Assembly: GCF_003626635.1 (NCBI RefSeq)
Contig: NZ_RAZT01000002.1
Span: 310,001-374,000, forward strand
DNA length: 64,000 nucleotides
From: Micromonospora musae
GTDB lineage: Bacteria; Actinomycetota; Actinomycetes; Mycobacteriales; Micromonosporaceae
Reading direction: 5' to 3'
The notes beneath the pieces are model-generated. The model had not been told where the DNA came from. It worked only from the letters and a program-made list of their open reading frames with translations, and searched no databases. Position numbers and translations under genes: made by a program. Numbering within the stretch: the first letter of the stretch is position 1; every line of letters begins with the position of its first letter. This document shows, piece by piece, positions 28,897 through 38,158 of the stretch.

Positions 28897-30084
28897 TCAG
28901 ACTCGCCCCGTCATGCGCTCGAAGGCGTCCAGGTGCTGGCGGGTCACCACGTCGAGGGTGAAGTGGCCGTAGACCAGGTCCCGCTGCCGCTTGGCGATGA
29001 TTTCCCGCTCCTCTGGATCGTCCAGCAGCCGGATCACCGCGTCAGCGAGCCCGCTCGGATCGTTCGGCGGAACCAGCACGAAGTTCTCCCAGTTGCGGAG
29101 CTGGACCGCAGGGAAATTGGTCTCGGTGACCGTGCCGATGGTCGCCCGGCCGGACGCCATCGCCTCCAGGCTCGCCGTGCCGAATCCACCGCCCTGCAGA
29201 TCGTGCGCGACGACGTCGGCCGCGGCGAAGTACGCGGGCACCTCGGTCGAGGGGACGACGCCCGTGGTGATGATGGCCTCGCTGACGCCGAGTTCGGCAG
29301 CCCGCTTGGCGAAGGCGTCGTAGTAGACCCGGCCGATGACCATCACCTTGGTCTCGGGGTGCTTGCCGAGGATCGTCGGCAGCGCCTCGACCAGGGCGAG
29401 GCGGTCCCGCAACGGGATCACGTGGCCGAGGGACACGATCAGAGGAGCGTCGCCGACACCGTGTCGCGAGCGGATGTCGAGTGTCGACTCGACGGCGAAT
29501 CGTGACGGTTCGACCGCGACTGGGATGTACTCGTAATCCACCGTGGTCGCACCGTAACGCTGCGCACAGTAGCTGGCGGCCAGCTCATCCATGATCACGT
29601 ATCGCGGGTGGAACCGCGTGATGATCGGCTTGACCAGGCACCGGTCCAGCACCTTGAAGAGCGCGGCGTACTTCGGATCGGGGCTCTCCAGCCGGGTGTG
29701 GATGGAGAGCAGCACGGGCAGCTTGCGTCGGCGCGCGTACCAGCCGGAGATCCAGCTCAGATCGAAGAACTGACCGTGCTGGTGGATGACGTCGGGCCCA
29801 AACTCGTCCAACAGCCGCCGGACCCGGCGCATGTTGCCCGGCCGGGCCAGGGCGAACGCCATGTCGAAGTCGATGGAGAGGCCGAGCTTCGGCATCGGCA
29901 TCGCCGGCAGCCGCACGACCTTGTAGCCGTGACGCTCCTCCTCGGCGGGAGCACCGGGATACGCCGCGGTTAGCACCAACACCTCGTGGCCTGCGGCGAC
30001 ATAACGCTCCGCCAACGCAGCTGCCAGGTGCGAACTCCCGCCGGGACGGGGCGGAAAGAAGTTGTTGACGACCGCGATCCGCAC
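28897..30084 (-). CDS. Family 4 glycosyltransferase
   Basis: 395 residues, GT-B fold. The N-terminus MRIAVVNNFFPPRPGGSSHLAAAL has the acceptor-side Gly-rich loop of GT4. The C-terminal donor domain shows PLIVSLGHVIPLRDRLALVEALP, ADVVAHDLQGGGFGTASLEAMASGRATIG (the E-x7-E motif region) and LADAVIRLLDD. Cytosolic retaining transferase that uses a nucleotide sugar. First gene of the seven-gene acyl-processing operon, two bases upstream of the hexapeptide acyltransferase. GTG start at 30084. Confidence 0.9.
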   Translation of the reverse strand: MRIAVVNNFFPPRPGGSSHLAAALAERYVAAGHEVLVLTAAYPGAPAEEERHGYKVVRLPAMPMPKLGLSIDFDMAFALARPGNMRRVRRLLDEFGPDVIHQHGQFFDLSWISGWYARRRKLPVLLSIHTRLESPDPKYAALFKVLDRCLVKPIITRFHPRYVIMDELAASYCAQRYGATTVDYEYIPVAVEPSRFAVESTLDIRSRHGVGDAPLIVSLGHVIPLRDRLALVEALPTILGKHPETKVMVIGRVYYDAFAKRAAELGVSEAIITTGVVPSTEVPAYFAAADVVAHDLQGGGFGTASLEAMASGRATIGTVTETNFPAVQLRNWENFVLVPPNDPSGLADAVIRLLDDPEEREIIAKRQRDLVYGHFTLDVVTRQHLDAFERMTGRV

Positions 30085-30450
30085 AGCGGTACTCCTGTCG
30101 AGGTCGGCGAAGGGTCGGGGGGGTCCGGCCCATCGGTGGATAGTACGCCGGGCCAGGAGAGTTGTCGGGAGGCGAGCGGGCCCACGCTACCTCAGCCGGC
30201 ACCGGCGGTGGAACCTGACCGCCCCGGCAACCGCACGGCCCCAACCGTGCACGGCGACAACAGTCCCCGGTGGAACGACCCACCAGGGACTGTCGCCGTG
30301 CCGGCCGGGACGGACGTGGCGCCGGTGACGCGACGGCCGTGACCGCGGCAAGCGGAACCGCTCGCCCAGCGGCCTTGCGACGGCGGATCTCCGGTGATGC
30401 CGGCGCCCGCCGTCAAGGTCAGTACGGGCTGTCAGGCGGGTAACGCCGGG
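30085..30450. other. Intergenic region, 366 bp
   Basis: No gene is supported here. It contains the promoter side of the GT4 operon (30085-30200) and the terminator of the epimerase gene (30249-30301). The remainder is GC-rich and shows nothing else. Confidence 0.5.
30249..30301 (-). terminator. Long bulged hairpin
   Basis: The right arm 30286-30301 (GGGACTGTCGCCGTGC) pairs with 30249-30267 apart from a three-base bulge. It lies downstream of the epimerase gene on the minus strand. Confidence 0.6.
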
Positions 30451-31383
30451 TCACGCCACCTCGGTCTTGATCAGGTCGGTCATCCCGTCCTCGACCGCGA
30501 TGGTCGGCTCCCAGCCGAGCACCTCACGAGCCCGGGTGATGTCGGCGGCGCGGCGGCTGACCAGCACCTCACGCGGGTTGAACTGCGGCTGGACGTCGAC
30601 GCCGACGGCGTTGATCAGGATCTCGGCCAGGCTGGCGATCGAGGTGTCGAGGCCGGTGCCGATGTTGACCGGCACGTTGCCCTGCTCGGCCTCCATCGCC
30701 ATGACGACCGAACGCGCGATGTCGTGGACGTGGATGAAGTCCATCGACTGCTCGCCCTTGCCGTCGATGACCGGCGGCTCGCCGTTCTTCAACCGCTTCA
30801 CGAAGTGGTTGATGACCGAGGTGTAGTAGGCGGTCGGCTTCTGGCCCGGGCCGTACACGTTGAAGAAGCGCAGGGCGATCCAGTTCAGGCCCTTGCTGCG
30901 CTGGTAGAAGCCGAGCAGGTCCTCACCGGCGCGCTTCGAGATGCAGTACGGGGTGAGCGGGTCGAGCCGGTCGTCCTCGTGCATCGGCAGCTTCTGCGGG
31001 TCGCCGTAGACCGAGGCCGACGAGGCGAAGACCAGCCGCTTGACACCGTGGTCGGCGGCGGCGGCGAAGACGTTGTGGTTGCCGACCATGTTGATGTCGA
31101 TCGACTCGTACGGGTCGGCCTGGCTCTTGTTGATCGAGACCGCGGCGAGGTGGATGACGTAGTCGCAGCCCTTCATGGCCGCGTGGACCGCGCCGCCGTA
31201 ACGGACGTCCTGGTCGATCAGCTCGACGTCGCCGGTGGCGACGAGTTCGTTGATCCGGTCCCGGTCACCGCGGAACATGTTGTCGAAGATGCGGACCCGG
31301 TAGCCCTTCTCCAACAGCATCGGCACCACGTGCAGGCCGATGAAACCGGCGCCTCCGGTGATGAAGACGGTCTGCTTCGACAT
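30451..31383 (-). CDS. NAD-dependent sugar epimerase/dehydratase
   Basis: 310 residues, extended SDR. ITGGAGFIGLHVVPMLLEKG at residue 7 binds NAD; FASSASVYGDPQ and YCISKRAGEDLLGFY supply the catalytic Ser, Tyr and Lys; LRFFNVYGPGQKP follows. The order and length fit UDP-hexose 4-epimerases or related nucleotide-sugar epimerase/dehydratases (WbpP/GalE-like). It follows the aminotransferase gene by 26 bp on the same strand, so the pair may make one amino sugar. Start ATG 31383. Exact substrate not readable. Confidence 0.85.
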   Translation of the reverse strand: MSKQTVFITGGAGFIGLHVVPMLLEKGYRVRIFDNMFRGDRDRINELVATGDVELIDQDVRYGGAVHAAMKGCDYVIHLAAVSINKSQADPYESIDINMVGNHNVFAAAADHGVKRLVFASSASVYGDPQKLPMHEDDRLDPLTPYCISKRAGEDLLGFYQRSKGLNWIALRFFNVYGPGQKPTAYYTSVINHFVKRLKNGEPPVIDGKGEQSMDFIHVHDIARSVVMAMEAEQGNVPVNIGTGLDTSIASLAEILINAVGVDVQPQFNPREVLVSRRAADITRAREVLGWEPTIAVEDGMTDLIKTEVA

Positions 31384-31409
31384 GGCGGAGCCTGTCCTTC
31401 CTTGGGGGA

Positions 31410-32549
31410 TCAGCGGCCGGTGGCCGTGGTGTTGACGACGTCGATGAGCGTGGTGGCCACGGTCTCGACCTGCGCGTCGGTGAGGTTGGCGTGCATCGGG
31501 ATGGCCAGGTGGCGGGCGAAGAGGTCCGCCGAGACCGGGCACGGCGCGGTCTCGCCGTAGAGCGGCTGGAGGTGCGAGGCGTACGTGCCGAAGGTGCACT
31601 GCACGCCGCGCTGGCGCAGCGCCATGGCGACCGTCCCCCGGTCGACCGAGGGCGCGAGCGTCACGACGTACGACTGCCAGGGGTGCTCGCGGTCGGGCGC
31701 CTCGTACGGCGTGGTGATGAGCTCGTGGTCCTTGAGCAGCTCACCGTAGCGGGCGGCGACGCGGCGCTTGGTGGCGAGCAGGTCGGGCAGCCGGTCGAGC
31801 TGGGCCAGCATGATGGCGGCCGAGATGTCGGAGAGCCGGTAGTTGTAGCCCAGCTCGGTGAAGGTCGGGATCGGCAGGTTCGACAGCTCGGCGCGGGTGA
31901 GCGCCCCCTCGACACCGTACGTGTGCAGCTTGCGCGCGTGCGTGGCGAGGTCCTCACGGTCGGTGACGTACGCCCCGCCCTCACCCGCCGTGATGCCCTT
32001 GCGGCCGTGGAAGCTGAACGTGGCCACGTCGGCGAGGCTGCCCGCCGGGCGACCCTTGTAGGTGGCGCCGGCCGAGCAGGCGGCGTCCTCCACCAGGAAC
32101 AGGCCGTGCTTGTCGGCGACGGCGCGCAGCTCGTCGTAGTCGGCGGGCTGCCCGAAGGCGTCCACGGCGATGATGCCTACCGTGCGCGGGGTGATCGCGG
32201 CCTCGACGGCCGCCGGGTCGACGGTCCAGGTGTCGGGCCGGACGTCGGCGAAGACCGGGGTCGCGCCGGCCCACATCACCGAGTGGCCGGTGGCCGGGAA
32301 GGTGTAGTCGGCGACGACCACCTCGTCGCCGGGCTTCACGCCGAGGGTGAGCAGCGCCAGGTGCAGCGCCGAACCGCAGCTGCTGGTGGCGAGGGCGTGC
32401 CGGGTGCCGACGGCGGCGGCGAAGCGCTCCTCGAAACGACGAGCGGTCGGACCGCCGCCGGCGAGCCAGCCGGAGGCGAAGACCTCGGCGATGGCGGCCA
32501 GTTCCGGCTCCCCGACGGTGGGCTGACCGAGCGCGATGACCTCAGACAT
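31410..32549 (-). CDS. DegT/DnrJ/EryC1 sugar aminotransferase
   Basis: 379 residues from ATG 32549, which has GGGGGAG upstream. PLP fold signatures: TSSCGSALHLALLTLGVKPGDEV near residue 48, VEDAACSAGATYKGRP, and FSFHGRKGITAGEGGAYV with the Schiff-base Lys near residue 185. It ends CPVSADLFARHLAIPMHANL. First gene of a pair with the epimerase. It is a separate lineage from the WlbC-like gene at 21128 and from PseC at 51048; the window thus encodes three sugar aminotransferases. Confidence 0.87.
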   Translation of the reverse strand: MSEVIALGQPTVGEPELAAIAEVFASGWLAGGGPTARRFEERFAAAVGTRHALATSSCGSALHLALLTLGVKPGDEVVVADYTFPATGHSVMWAGATPVFADVRPDTWTVDPAAVEAAITPRTVGIIAVDAFGQPADYDELRAVADKHGLFLVEDAACSAGATYKGRPAGSLADVATFSFHGRKGITAGEGGAYVTDREDLATHARKLHTYGVEGALTRAELSNLPIPTFTELGYNYRLSDISAAIMLAQLDRLPDLLATKRRVAARYGELLKDHELITTPYEAPDREHPWQSYVVTLAPSVDRGTVAMALRQRGVQCTFGTYASHLQPLYGETAPCPVSADLFARHLAIPMHANLTDAQVETVATTLIDVVNTTATGR

Positions 32550-32664
32550 GTGACTCCCCCAGAGATGGACCCGCAGCAGTCTAGGGCAACCTCTGCAGTG
32601 GTGCCTCGGTCGGGCGCGGCGCGCTTGGTTACCATCGGTCCCGGCATCGGGCAGGGGAGACGAA

Positions 32665-33861
32665 ATGACCAGGTTTGTGGTGGTGGGCGGCGGTATCGTC
32701 GGGCTCGCCGTGGCGCACCGGCTGATGATCGACCGGCCGGGTGACCAGGTCACCGTGCTCGAGAAGGAGGCCGGCTGGGCGGCCCACCAGACCGGCCACA
32801 ACTCCGGCGTCATCCACGCCGGCGTCTACTACAAGCCCGGCAGCCTGAAGGCCACGCTCTGCAAGGCCGGCAGCGCCTCCATGGTCGAGTTCTGCCGCGA
32901 GCACGGGCTGGCGTACGACATCTGCGGGAAGCTGATCGTCGCCACCGACACCGAGGAACTGCCCCGGCTGCACGACCTGCACCAGCGGGCGCTCGCCAAC
33001 GGCCTGCCGGCACGTCTGATCGAGGGGGCCGAGGCGGCCGAGTACGAGCCGCACGTGGCCGCCGTCGCGGCGCTGCACGTCTCCTCGACCGGCATCGTCG
33101 ACTTCGGCGCGGTCTGCCGCAAGCTCGCCGAGCTGCTCACCGCGGGCGGGGCGGACCTGCGGACCGGCACCGAGGTGACCGGGGTGGTGACCCGCCCGGA
33201 GAGCGTCGTGGTCAGCACCACCGCGGGCGAGTTCGTCGCCGACGTGCTGATCAACTGCGCCGGTCTGCACGCCGACCGGATCTCGCGGCTGGCGGGCGTA
33301 CCGACGCCGGTGCGGATCGTGCCGTTCCGCGGCGAGTACTACGAGCTGATCCCGCAGCGACGCGACCTGGTGCGCGGCCTGATCTACCCGGTGCCGGACC
33401 CGCAGTTCCCCTTCCTCGGCGTCCACCTGACCAAGATGATCGACGGCAGCGTGCACGCCGGGCCGAACGCGGTGCTGGCCACCGCCCGCGAGGGTTACTC
33501 GTGGAGCCGGGTCAGCCCCCGCGACGTCTGGGACGAACTCAGCTTCCGCGGGCTGTGGGCGCTGGGCCGGCGGCACTACCGGTACGGCCTGACCGAGGTG
33601 GCCCGGTCGCTGTCGAAGAAGCGCTTCGCGGCCAGCCTGGCGCGGCTGGTGCCGGAGTTGACCGCCACGGACATCGTCCGGGCCGGGGCGGGCGTCCGCG
33701 CCCAGGCGATCCGGCCCGACGGCGGGCTGGTGGACGACTTCCTCATCGTCGAGGCCGACCGCCAGGTGCACGTGCTCAACGCGCCCTCCCCCGCAGCGAC
33801 CAGCTCCCTGGAGATCGCGCGGCACATCGTCTCCCGGCTTCCGGTCGACGCCGTCCGCTGA
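32665..33861 (+). CDS. lhgO: L-2-hydroxyglutarate oxidase
   Basis: 398 residues. FAD-binding start VVVGGGIVGLAVAHRLMI at residue 4, then HQTGHNSGVIHAGVYYKPGS near 43, the signature of the L-2-hydroxyglutarate oxidase (LhgO/YgaF) group. VPFRGEYYELIPQR and GPNAVLATAREGY agree. The enzyme oxidises L-2-hydroxyglutarate to 2-oxoglutarate as metabolite repair. It is divergent from the aminotransferase gene and is not an obvious part of the glycan pathway. It ends 67 bp before the convergent TetR gene. Confidence 0.9.
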   Translation: MTRFVVVGGGIVGLAVAHRLMIDRPGDQVTVLEKEAGWAAHQTGHNSGVIHAGVYYKPGSLKATLCKAGSASMVEFCREHGLAYDICGKLIVATDTEELPRLHDLHQRALANGLPARLIEGAEAAEYEPHVAAVAALHVSSTGIVDFGAVCRKLAELLTAGGADLRTGTEVTGVVTRPESVVVSTTAGEFVADVLINCAGLHADRISRLAGVPTPVRIVPFRGEYYELIPQRRDLVRGLIYPVPDPQFPFLGVHLTKMIDGSVHAGPNAVLATAREGYSWSRVSPRDVWDELSFRGLWALGRRHYRYGLTEVARSLSKKRFAASLARLVPELTATDIVRAGAGVRAQAIRPDGGLVDDFLIVEADRQVHVLNAPSPAATSSLEIARHIVSRLPVDAVR

Positions 33862-33928
33862 CCGACGCCGGCCCACTCGGTCCACAGCAGACCGCGCGAT
33901 GGCCCTGCCACCGCCCCGCGACCGCGCC

Positions 33929-34570
33929 TCAGCGGTCGGCCGGCGCCGTCCGTCGCGGCCTCGGCACGGCCGCACCGGCCCCGAGCCCGACGGCCACCGA
34001 CTCCACCAGCGTCTCCAGGTAGCTGTCGGAGAGCGGGTTACGGGCGATGGCGAGCCGCCAGTAGAGCGGCCCGACGATGAGGTCGACGGCCACCTCCGGG
34101 TCGGTGTCGGCGGGCAGCTCGCCCCGCCGCACGGCCAGCTCGATCATGTGCCCGCCGACCTCCTGCTGCCGGGCCCGCAGCACCTTCTGCAGGGTCTCGT
34201 CGATGGCCGGATTGCGCGCGGCCTCGGCGAGCAGGTCGGGGATGATCTGCGAGGCGAGCGGGTGCCGCAGCGCGTGCGCCACCACCTGGAAGAGCAGCGT
34301 GAGGTCGCCGCGCAGGCTGCCGGTGTCCAGCGCGGGCAGCTTGCCGTGCGCGGCGGCCGCCACGATGTCCAGCACCAGCTCGACCTTGGAGCCCCACCGC
34401 CGGTAGATCGCGGTCTTGCTCACGCCCGCCCGGCGCGCCACCGCCTCGATCGAGAGGCGGCCATATCCCACCGCGGCGAGCTCCTGCATCAGGGCACGGC
34501 GGATGGCCGCGGTGATGTCGTCCCGCAGCACCGCCGCCCCGGCCGGAGCCCGCCGTTTTCCGTCCGTCAC
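33929..34570 (-). CDS. TetR-family transcriptional regulator
   Basis: About 213 residues. N-terminal helix-turn-helix: LSIEAVARRAGVSKTAIYRRWGSKVEL near residue 45. The C-terminal ligand domain (LTLLFQVVAHALRHPL, MIELAVRRGELPADTDPEVAVDLIVGPLYWRL) belongs to the TetR_C type common in actinobacteria. GTG at 34570 with GGAAAGAG six bases upstream is preferred to the GTG at 34588. Divergent from the ABC permease gene at 34748, so it might repress the exporter operon. Confidence 0.87.
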   Translation of the reverse strand: MTDGKRRAPAGAAVLRDDITAAIRRALMQELAAVGYGRLSIEAVARRAGVSKTAIYRRWGSKVELVLDIVAAAAHGKLPALDTGSLRGDLTLLFQVVAHALRHPLASQIIPDLLAEAARNPAIDETLQKVLRARQQEVGGHMIELAVRRGELPADTDPEVAVDLIVGPLYWRLAIARNPLSDSYLETLVESVAVGLGAGAAVPRPRRTAPADR

Positions 34571-34747
34571 CTGGGACTCTTTCCGCACGTCACGGGCACT
34601 ACCCTAGCGCAACGACGGTACGGTTGCGTCCCGACGTCTTTCGGACTACTGTCCACGCAGCGACGAGGCGGCGCTCCCCCGCACTGGCCACGTCTGAGAC
34701 CATCGAGCGCGCAACACCTCGACCTCCAAGATCGGAGCGCCACACCC

Positions 34748-35644
34748 ATGGCCAACACCGCGCTGGCCGATCCCGACGCTGGCCTGACCCAGGCACAGCT
34801 GGCCGCCCGGTACGGACTCCGGGTTGCCGGCGAGCGGCCGTCCCTGGCCGACTACAGCCGGCGGCTCTGGCACTACCGGCACTTCATCGCCGCCTACGCC
34901 AACGCCAAGCTGGTCGCGTCGTACAGCAACGCCCGACTCGGGCAGCTCTGGCAGGTCCTCACCCCGCTGACCAACGCGGCGGTCTACTTCCTGATCTTCG
35001 GCATCGTGCTGAAGCAGAACAGCATTCCGAACTTCATCGCGTACCTCTGTACCGGGCTGTTCATCTTCAACTTCACCCAGACCGCGGCACAGAACGGCAC
35101 GCAGGCCATCAGCGGCAACCTCGGGCTGATCCGGGCGCTGCACTTCCCCCGCGCCTGCCTGCCGCTCGCGATCACGGTCACCCAGTTCCAGCAGCTGCTC
35201 GGCTCGCTGGTGGTGCTGCTCGCGATCGTGCTGGTGACCGGCGAGCCGATCACCCTCGCCTGGCTGATCCTGGTGCCGGCGGTCCTGCTCCAGACGATCT
35301 TCAACGCCGGTCTCACCATGGCGGTGGCCCGGATGGGCGCGAAGGTCTCCGACCTGCGGCAGGTCATGCCGTTCGTCATGCGGGCCTGGATGTACGGCTC
35401 CGGCGTGCTCTACAGCGTCGTCCTCTTCGAGGAGAGCCTGCCCGGCTGGGCCACCAAGCTGGTCGAGTTCAATCCGATGCTGGTCTACATCGAGCTGGCC
35501 CGGGTCGCGCTGCTGGAGGAGGCGCCGGTGCTCAACTCGTCCCTTCCCCAGCTGTGGCTGGTCGCCACCGGCTGGGCGATCGTGATGGGCGTCGGGGGTT
35601 ACCTCTACTTCTGGCGCGGCGAACAGGAGTACGGCCGTGGCTGA
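34748..35644 (+). CDS. ABC-2 polysaccharide export permease (Wzm/TagG-like)
   Basis: 298 residues with six membrane helices after a cytosolic N-terminus. YSNARLGQLWQVLTPLTNAAVYFLIFGIVL near residue 60 is the typical entry of Wzm/TagG permeases, and WGLIFYNPMLVYIELAR-like sequence (here VEFNPMLVYIELARVAL) closes it. It pairs with the ATPase overlapping its end by 8 bp. Together they would flip and export a finished polyprenyl-linked polymer, as for teichoic acids. ATG 34748 is the first in-frame start with family-like length. Confidence 0.92.
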   Translation: MANTALADPDAGLTQAQLAARYGLRVAGERPSLADYSRRLWHYRHFIAAYANAKLVASYSNARLGQLWQVLTPLTNAAVYFLIFGIVLKQNSIPNFIAYLCTGLFIFNFTQTAAQNGTQAISGNLGLIRALHFPRACLPLAITVTQFQQLLGSLVVLLAIVLVTGEPITLAWLILVPAVLLQTIFNAGLTMAVARMGAKVSDLRQVMPFVMRAWMYGSGVLYSVVLFEESLPGWATKLVEFNPMLVYIELARVALLEEAPVLNSSLPQLWLVATGWAIVMGVGGYLYFWRGEQEYGRG

Positions 35645-36455
35645 GCTGAACGAGGCGTCGAACGATGCGACGCTCACGCTCCCGCAGATCCGCGAACGCA
35701 TCCCCACCGTCGTCGTCGACGACGCGCACGTGATCTACCGCGTGCACAAGGGGGCCAGCGGCGCCAGCAGCCCGGTGGCCGCGTTGCGCCGGATGATGAC
35801 CCGCACCTCCGAGCCGAACATCCGGGAGGTGCACGCGGTCAAGGGAGTCAGCTTCACCGCGTACCGGGGTGAGGCGATCGGCCTGATCGGTAGCAACGGC
35901 TCCGGCAAGTCCACCCTGCTGCGCGCCATCGCCGGCCTGCTGCCGGTGAACCGGGGCGGGATCTACACCCAGGGCCAGCCGTCGCTGCTCGGGGTGAACG
36001 CGGCCCTGCTCAACGACCTCCCGGGCGAGCGGAACGTGGTGCTGGGCTGCCTGGCGATGGGCATGTCCCCCGCCGAGGTGCAGCGGCAGACCCCGGAGAT
36101 CATCGAGTTCTCCGGCATCAACCAGCGCGGCGACTTCGCCTCGCTGCCGATGCGCACCTACTCCTCGGGCATGGCGGCCCGGCTCCGCTTCTCGATCGCG
36201 GCGGCGAAGAAGCACGACGTGCTGCTCATCGACGAGGCGCTCGCCACCGGCGACAAGGGCTTCCGCAAGCGCAGCGAGCAGCGGGTGCGCGAACTGCGGG
36301 AGAGCGCCGGAACCGTCTTCCTGGTCAGCCACCAGCTCTCCTCGGTCCGGGACACGTGTGAACGGACGATCTGGCTGGAATCAGGCGTACTCCGGATGGA
36401 CGGACCCACCGACGAGGTCGTGCGGGCGTACGAGGCGTTCGCCAACGGCAAGTGA
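35637..36455 (+). CDS. ABC polysaccharide exporter ATPase (Wzt/TagH-like)
   Basis: 272 residues. Walker A GSNGSGKSTLLRAI near residue 82, signature YSSGMAARLRFSIA near 178, Walker B VLLIDEALATGDKGF, H-loop LVSHQLSS. The N-terminal half carries YRVHKGASGASSPVAALRRM and EVHAVKGVSF typical of polysaccharide exporters. It lacks the long C-terminal carbohydrate-binding domain of O9a-type Wzt, so chain length is not sensed by this subunit. The GTG start overlaps the permease stop by 8 bp. Confidence 0.93.
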   Translation: MAELNEASNDATLTLPQIRERIPTVVVDDAHVIYRVHKGASGASSPVAALRRMMTRTSEPNIREVHAVKGVSFTAYRGEAIGLIGSNGSGKSTLLRAIAGLLPVNRGGIYTQGQPSLLGVNAALLNDLPGERNVVLGCLAMGMSPAEVQRQTPEIIEFSGINQRGDFASLPMRTYSSGMAARLRFSIAAAKKHDVLLIDEALATGDKGFRKRSEQRVRELRESAGTVFLVSHQLSSVRDTCERTIWLESGVLRMDGPTDEVVRAYEAFANGK

Positions 36456-36460
36456 TCCGG

Positions 36461-36502
36461 CGACGGGGCGGCCGCACCTGCACGGGTGCGGCCGCCCCGT
36501 CG
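36461..36502 (+). terminator. 18-bp stem terminator after the ABC exporter
   Basis: Perfect arms 36461-36478 (CGACGGGGCGGCCGCACC) and 36485-36502 with a six-base loop. Confidence 0.75.
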
Positions 36503-36599
36503 CCGCCGTTGGGGCGCCGAAGTTGACGCGTTAAGGTTCATCCCGTCGCCGCCTGGGCGGAATTTCTCGTTAACGCAAGCCTGGAAGTGAGGATCGGCA

Positions 36600-38114
36600 A
36601 TGACGCAGGACCACACCACTGGCCCGGACGCCGCCCCGGAGAATCCGGCACCCTGGCGCCCCTCGCGGACAGTGGCTGTGATCCTCGCCGGTGGGACAGG
36701 TACCCGCCTCGGGCTCGGCATCCCCAAGCAGCTGCTGAAGATCGCCGGCAAGCCGATCATCGAGCACACCCTGGCCGTCTTCGAGTCCGCGCCGGAGATC
36801 GACGAGATCATCGTGCTGATGGCCAGCGGCCACGTCGGCGAGGCGCAGGAGATCGTCGACAAGGCCGGCTTCCGCAAGGTCGGCAAGGTGATCGAGGGTG
36901 GCGAGAGCCGCAACGAGACCACCCGCATCGCGCTCGACGCGGTCGGCGAGGGGGACTGCAACATCCTCTTCCACGACGCGGTACGGCCCCTGGTCAGCCA
37001 CCGGATCGTCCGCGAGTGCGTGAACGCCCTCTGGACCTACTCGGCGGTCGACGTGGCCATCCCGTCGGCCGACACGATCATCCAGGTGGACGAGGAAGAG
37101 TGCATCACCGACATCCCGGTGCGCTCCTCCCTGCGCCGCGGCCAGACCCCGCAGGCGTTCCGCTCCGGCACCATCCGGGAGGCGTACCGGCTGGCCGAGG
37201 GCGACCCGCACTTCGCCGCCACCGACGACTGCGGCGTGGTGCTGCACTACCTGCCCGGCACGCCGATCAAGGTGATCGACGGCTCGGACGAGAACATCAA
37301 GGTCACCCACCCGGTCGACGTCCACCTCGCGGACAAGCTCTTCCAGCTCGCCGCCGCGCGGGTGCCCCGGCTCGCCGACCACCGCAGCTACCGCGAGGAG
37401 CTGACCGGGCGGACCGTGGTCGTCTTCGGCGGCAGCTACGGCATCGGCCACGACCTGGCCGAGCTGGCCCGCCGGCACGGCGCCCAGGTCTTCGCGTTCA
37501 GCCGGAGCAGCACGGAGACCCACGTCGAGCGGCCGGAGGACGTCGAGGCGGCGCTGAAGACGGCGTTCGAGGCGACCGGGCGGATCGACCACGTGGTGGT
37601 CACCGCGGGTGTCCTGGAGAAGGGCAACCTCGCCGAGATGGACGAGGAGACCATGGACCGGGTCCTCCAGGTCAACTTCGTCGGGCCGGTCACCGTCGCC
37701 CGCCTGGCCCTGCCCTACCTCCAGCAGACCAAGGGGCAGCTGCTGCTCTACACCTCCAGCTCGTACACCCGGGGTCGGGCGCGCTACGCGCTCTACTCGG
37801 CCACCAAGGCCGCACTGGTCAACCTCACCCAGGCGCTGGCCGACGAGTGGGCGGACGTCGGTGTCCGGGTCAACTGCGTCAACCCGGAGCGGACGGCCAC
37901 CCCGATGCGTACCCGGGCCTTCGGCGAGGAGCCGGAGCACACCCTGCTCTCGGCCGAGGCGGTGGCCCAGGCCTCGCTGGACGTGCTGATCTCGGAACTC
38001 ACCGGGCAGGTCATCGACGTACGCCGGCCGCAGGGCGAGGCGCCGCAGACGGTCCCGGCCCAGGCGGCGCCCTCCGACGGTGGCACGACCGCCACCCCGG
38101 CGACCGCCGGCTGA
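36600..38114 (+). CDS. Fused cytidylyltransferase/SDR (TarI-TarJ-like)
   Basis: 504 residues. Residues 20-255 are an IspD/TarI cytidylyltransferase: VAVILAGGTGTRLGLGIPKQLL, then HDAVRPLVS and RRGQTPQAFR. Residues 265-480 are an SDR: VVVFGGSYGIGHDLAELARR, with catalytic YSATK near 400. This matches bacterial fusions like Haemophilus Bcs1, which make CDP-ribitol from ribulose 5-phosphate and CTP. Here the reductase is an SDR rather than the zinc alcohol dehydrogenase TarJ, as in Bcs1. It should supply CDP-ribitol (or a similar CDP-polyol) for the TagF-like enzyme 45 bp downstream. Confidence 0.9.
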   Translation: MTQDHTTGPDAAPENPAPWRPSRTVAVILAGGTGTRLGLGIPKQLLKIAGKPIIEHTLAVFESAPEIDEIIVLMASGHVGEAQEIVDKAGFRKVGKVIEGGESRNETTRIALDAVGEGDCNILFHDAVRPLVSHRIVRECVNALWTYSAVDVAIPSADTIIQVDEEECITDIPVRSSLRRGQTPQAFRSGTIREAYRLAEGDPHFAATDDCGVVLHYLPGTPIKVIDGSDENIKVTHPVDVHLADKLFQLAAARVPRLADHRSYREELTGRTVVVFGGSYGIGHDLAELARRHGAQVFAFSRSSTETHVERPEDVEAALKTAFEATGRIDHVVVTAGVLEKGNLAEMDEETMDRVLQVNFVGPVTVARLALPYLQQTKGQLLLYTSSSYTRGRARYALYSATKAALVNLTQALADEWADVGVRVNCVNPERTATPMRTRAFGEEPEHTLLSAEAVAQASLDVLISELTGQVIDVRRPQGEAPQTVPAQAAPSDGGTTATPATAG

Positions 38115-38158
38115 CGTCGAACGTCTGCTGACCGCGAACGGCGGTTGAACGGAGCGAC

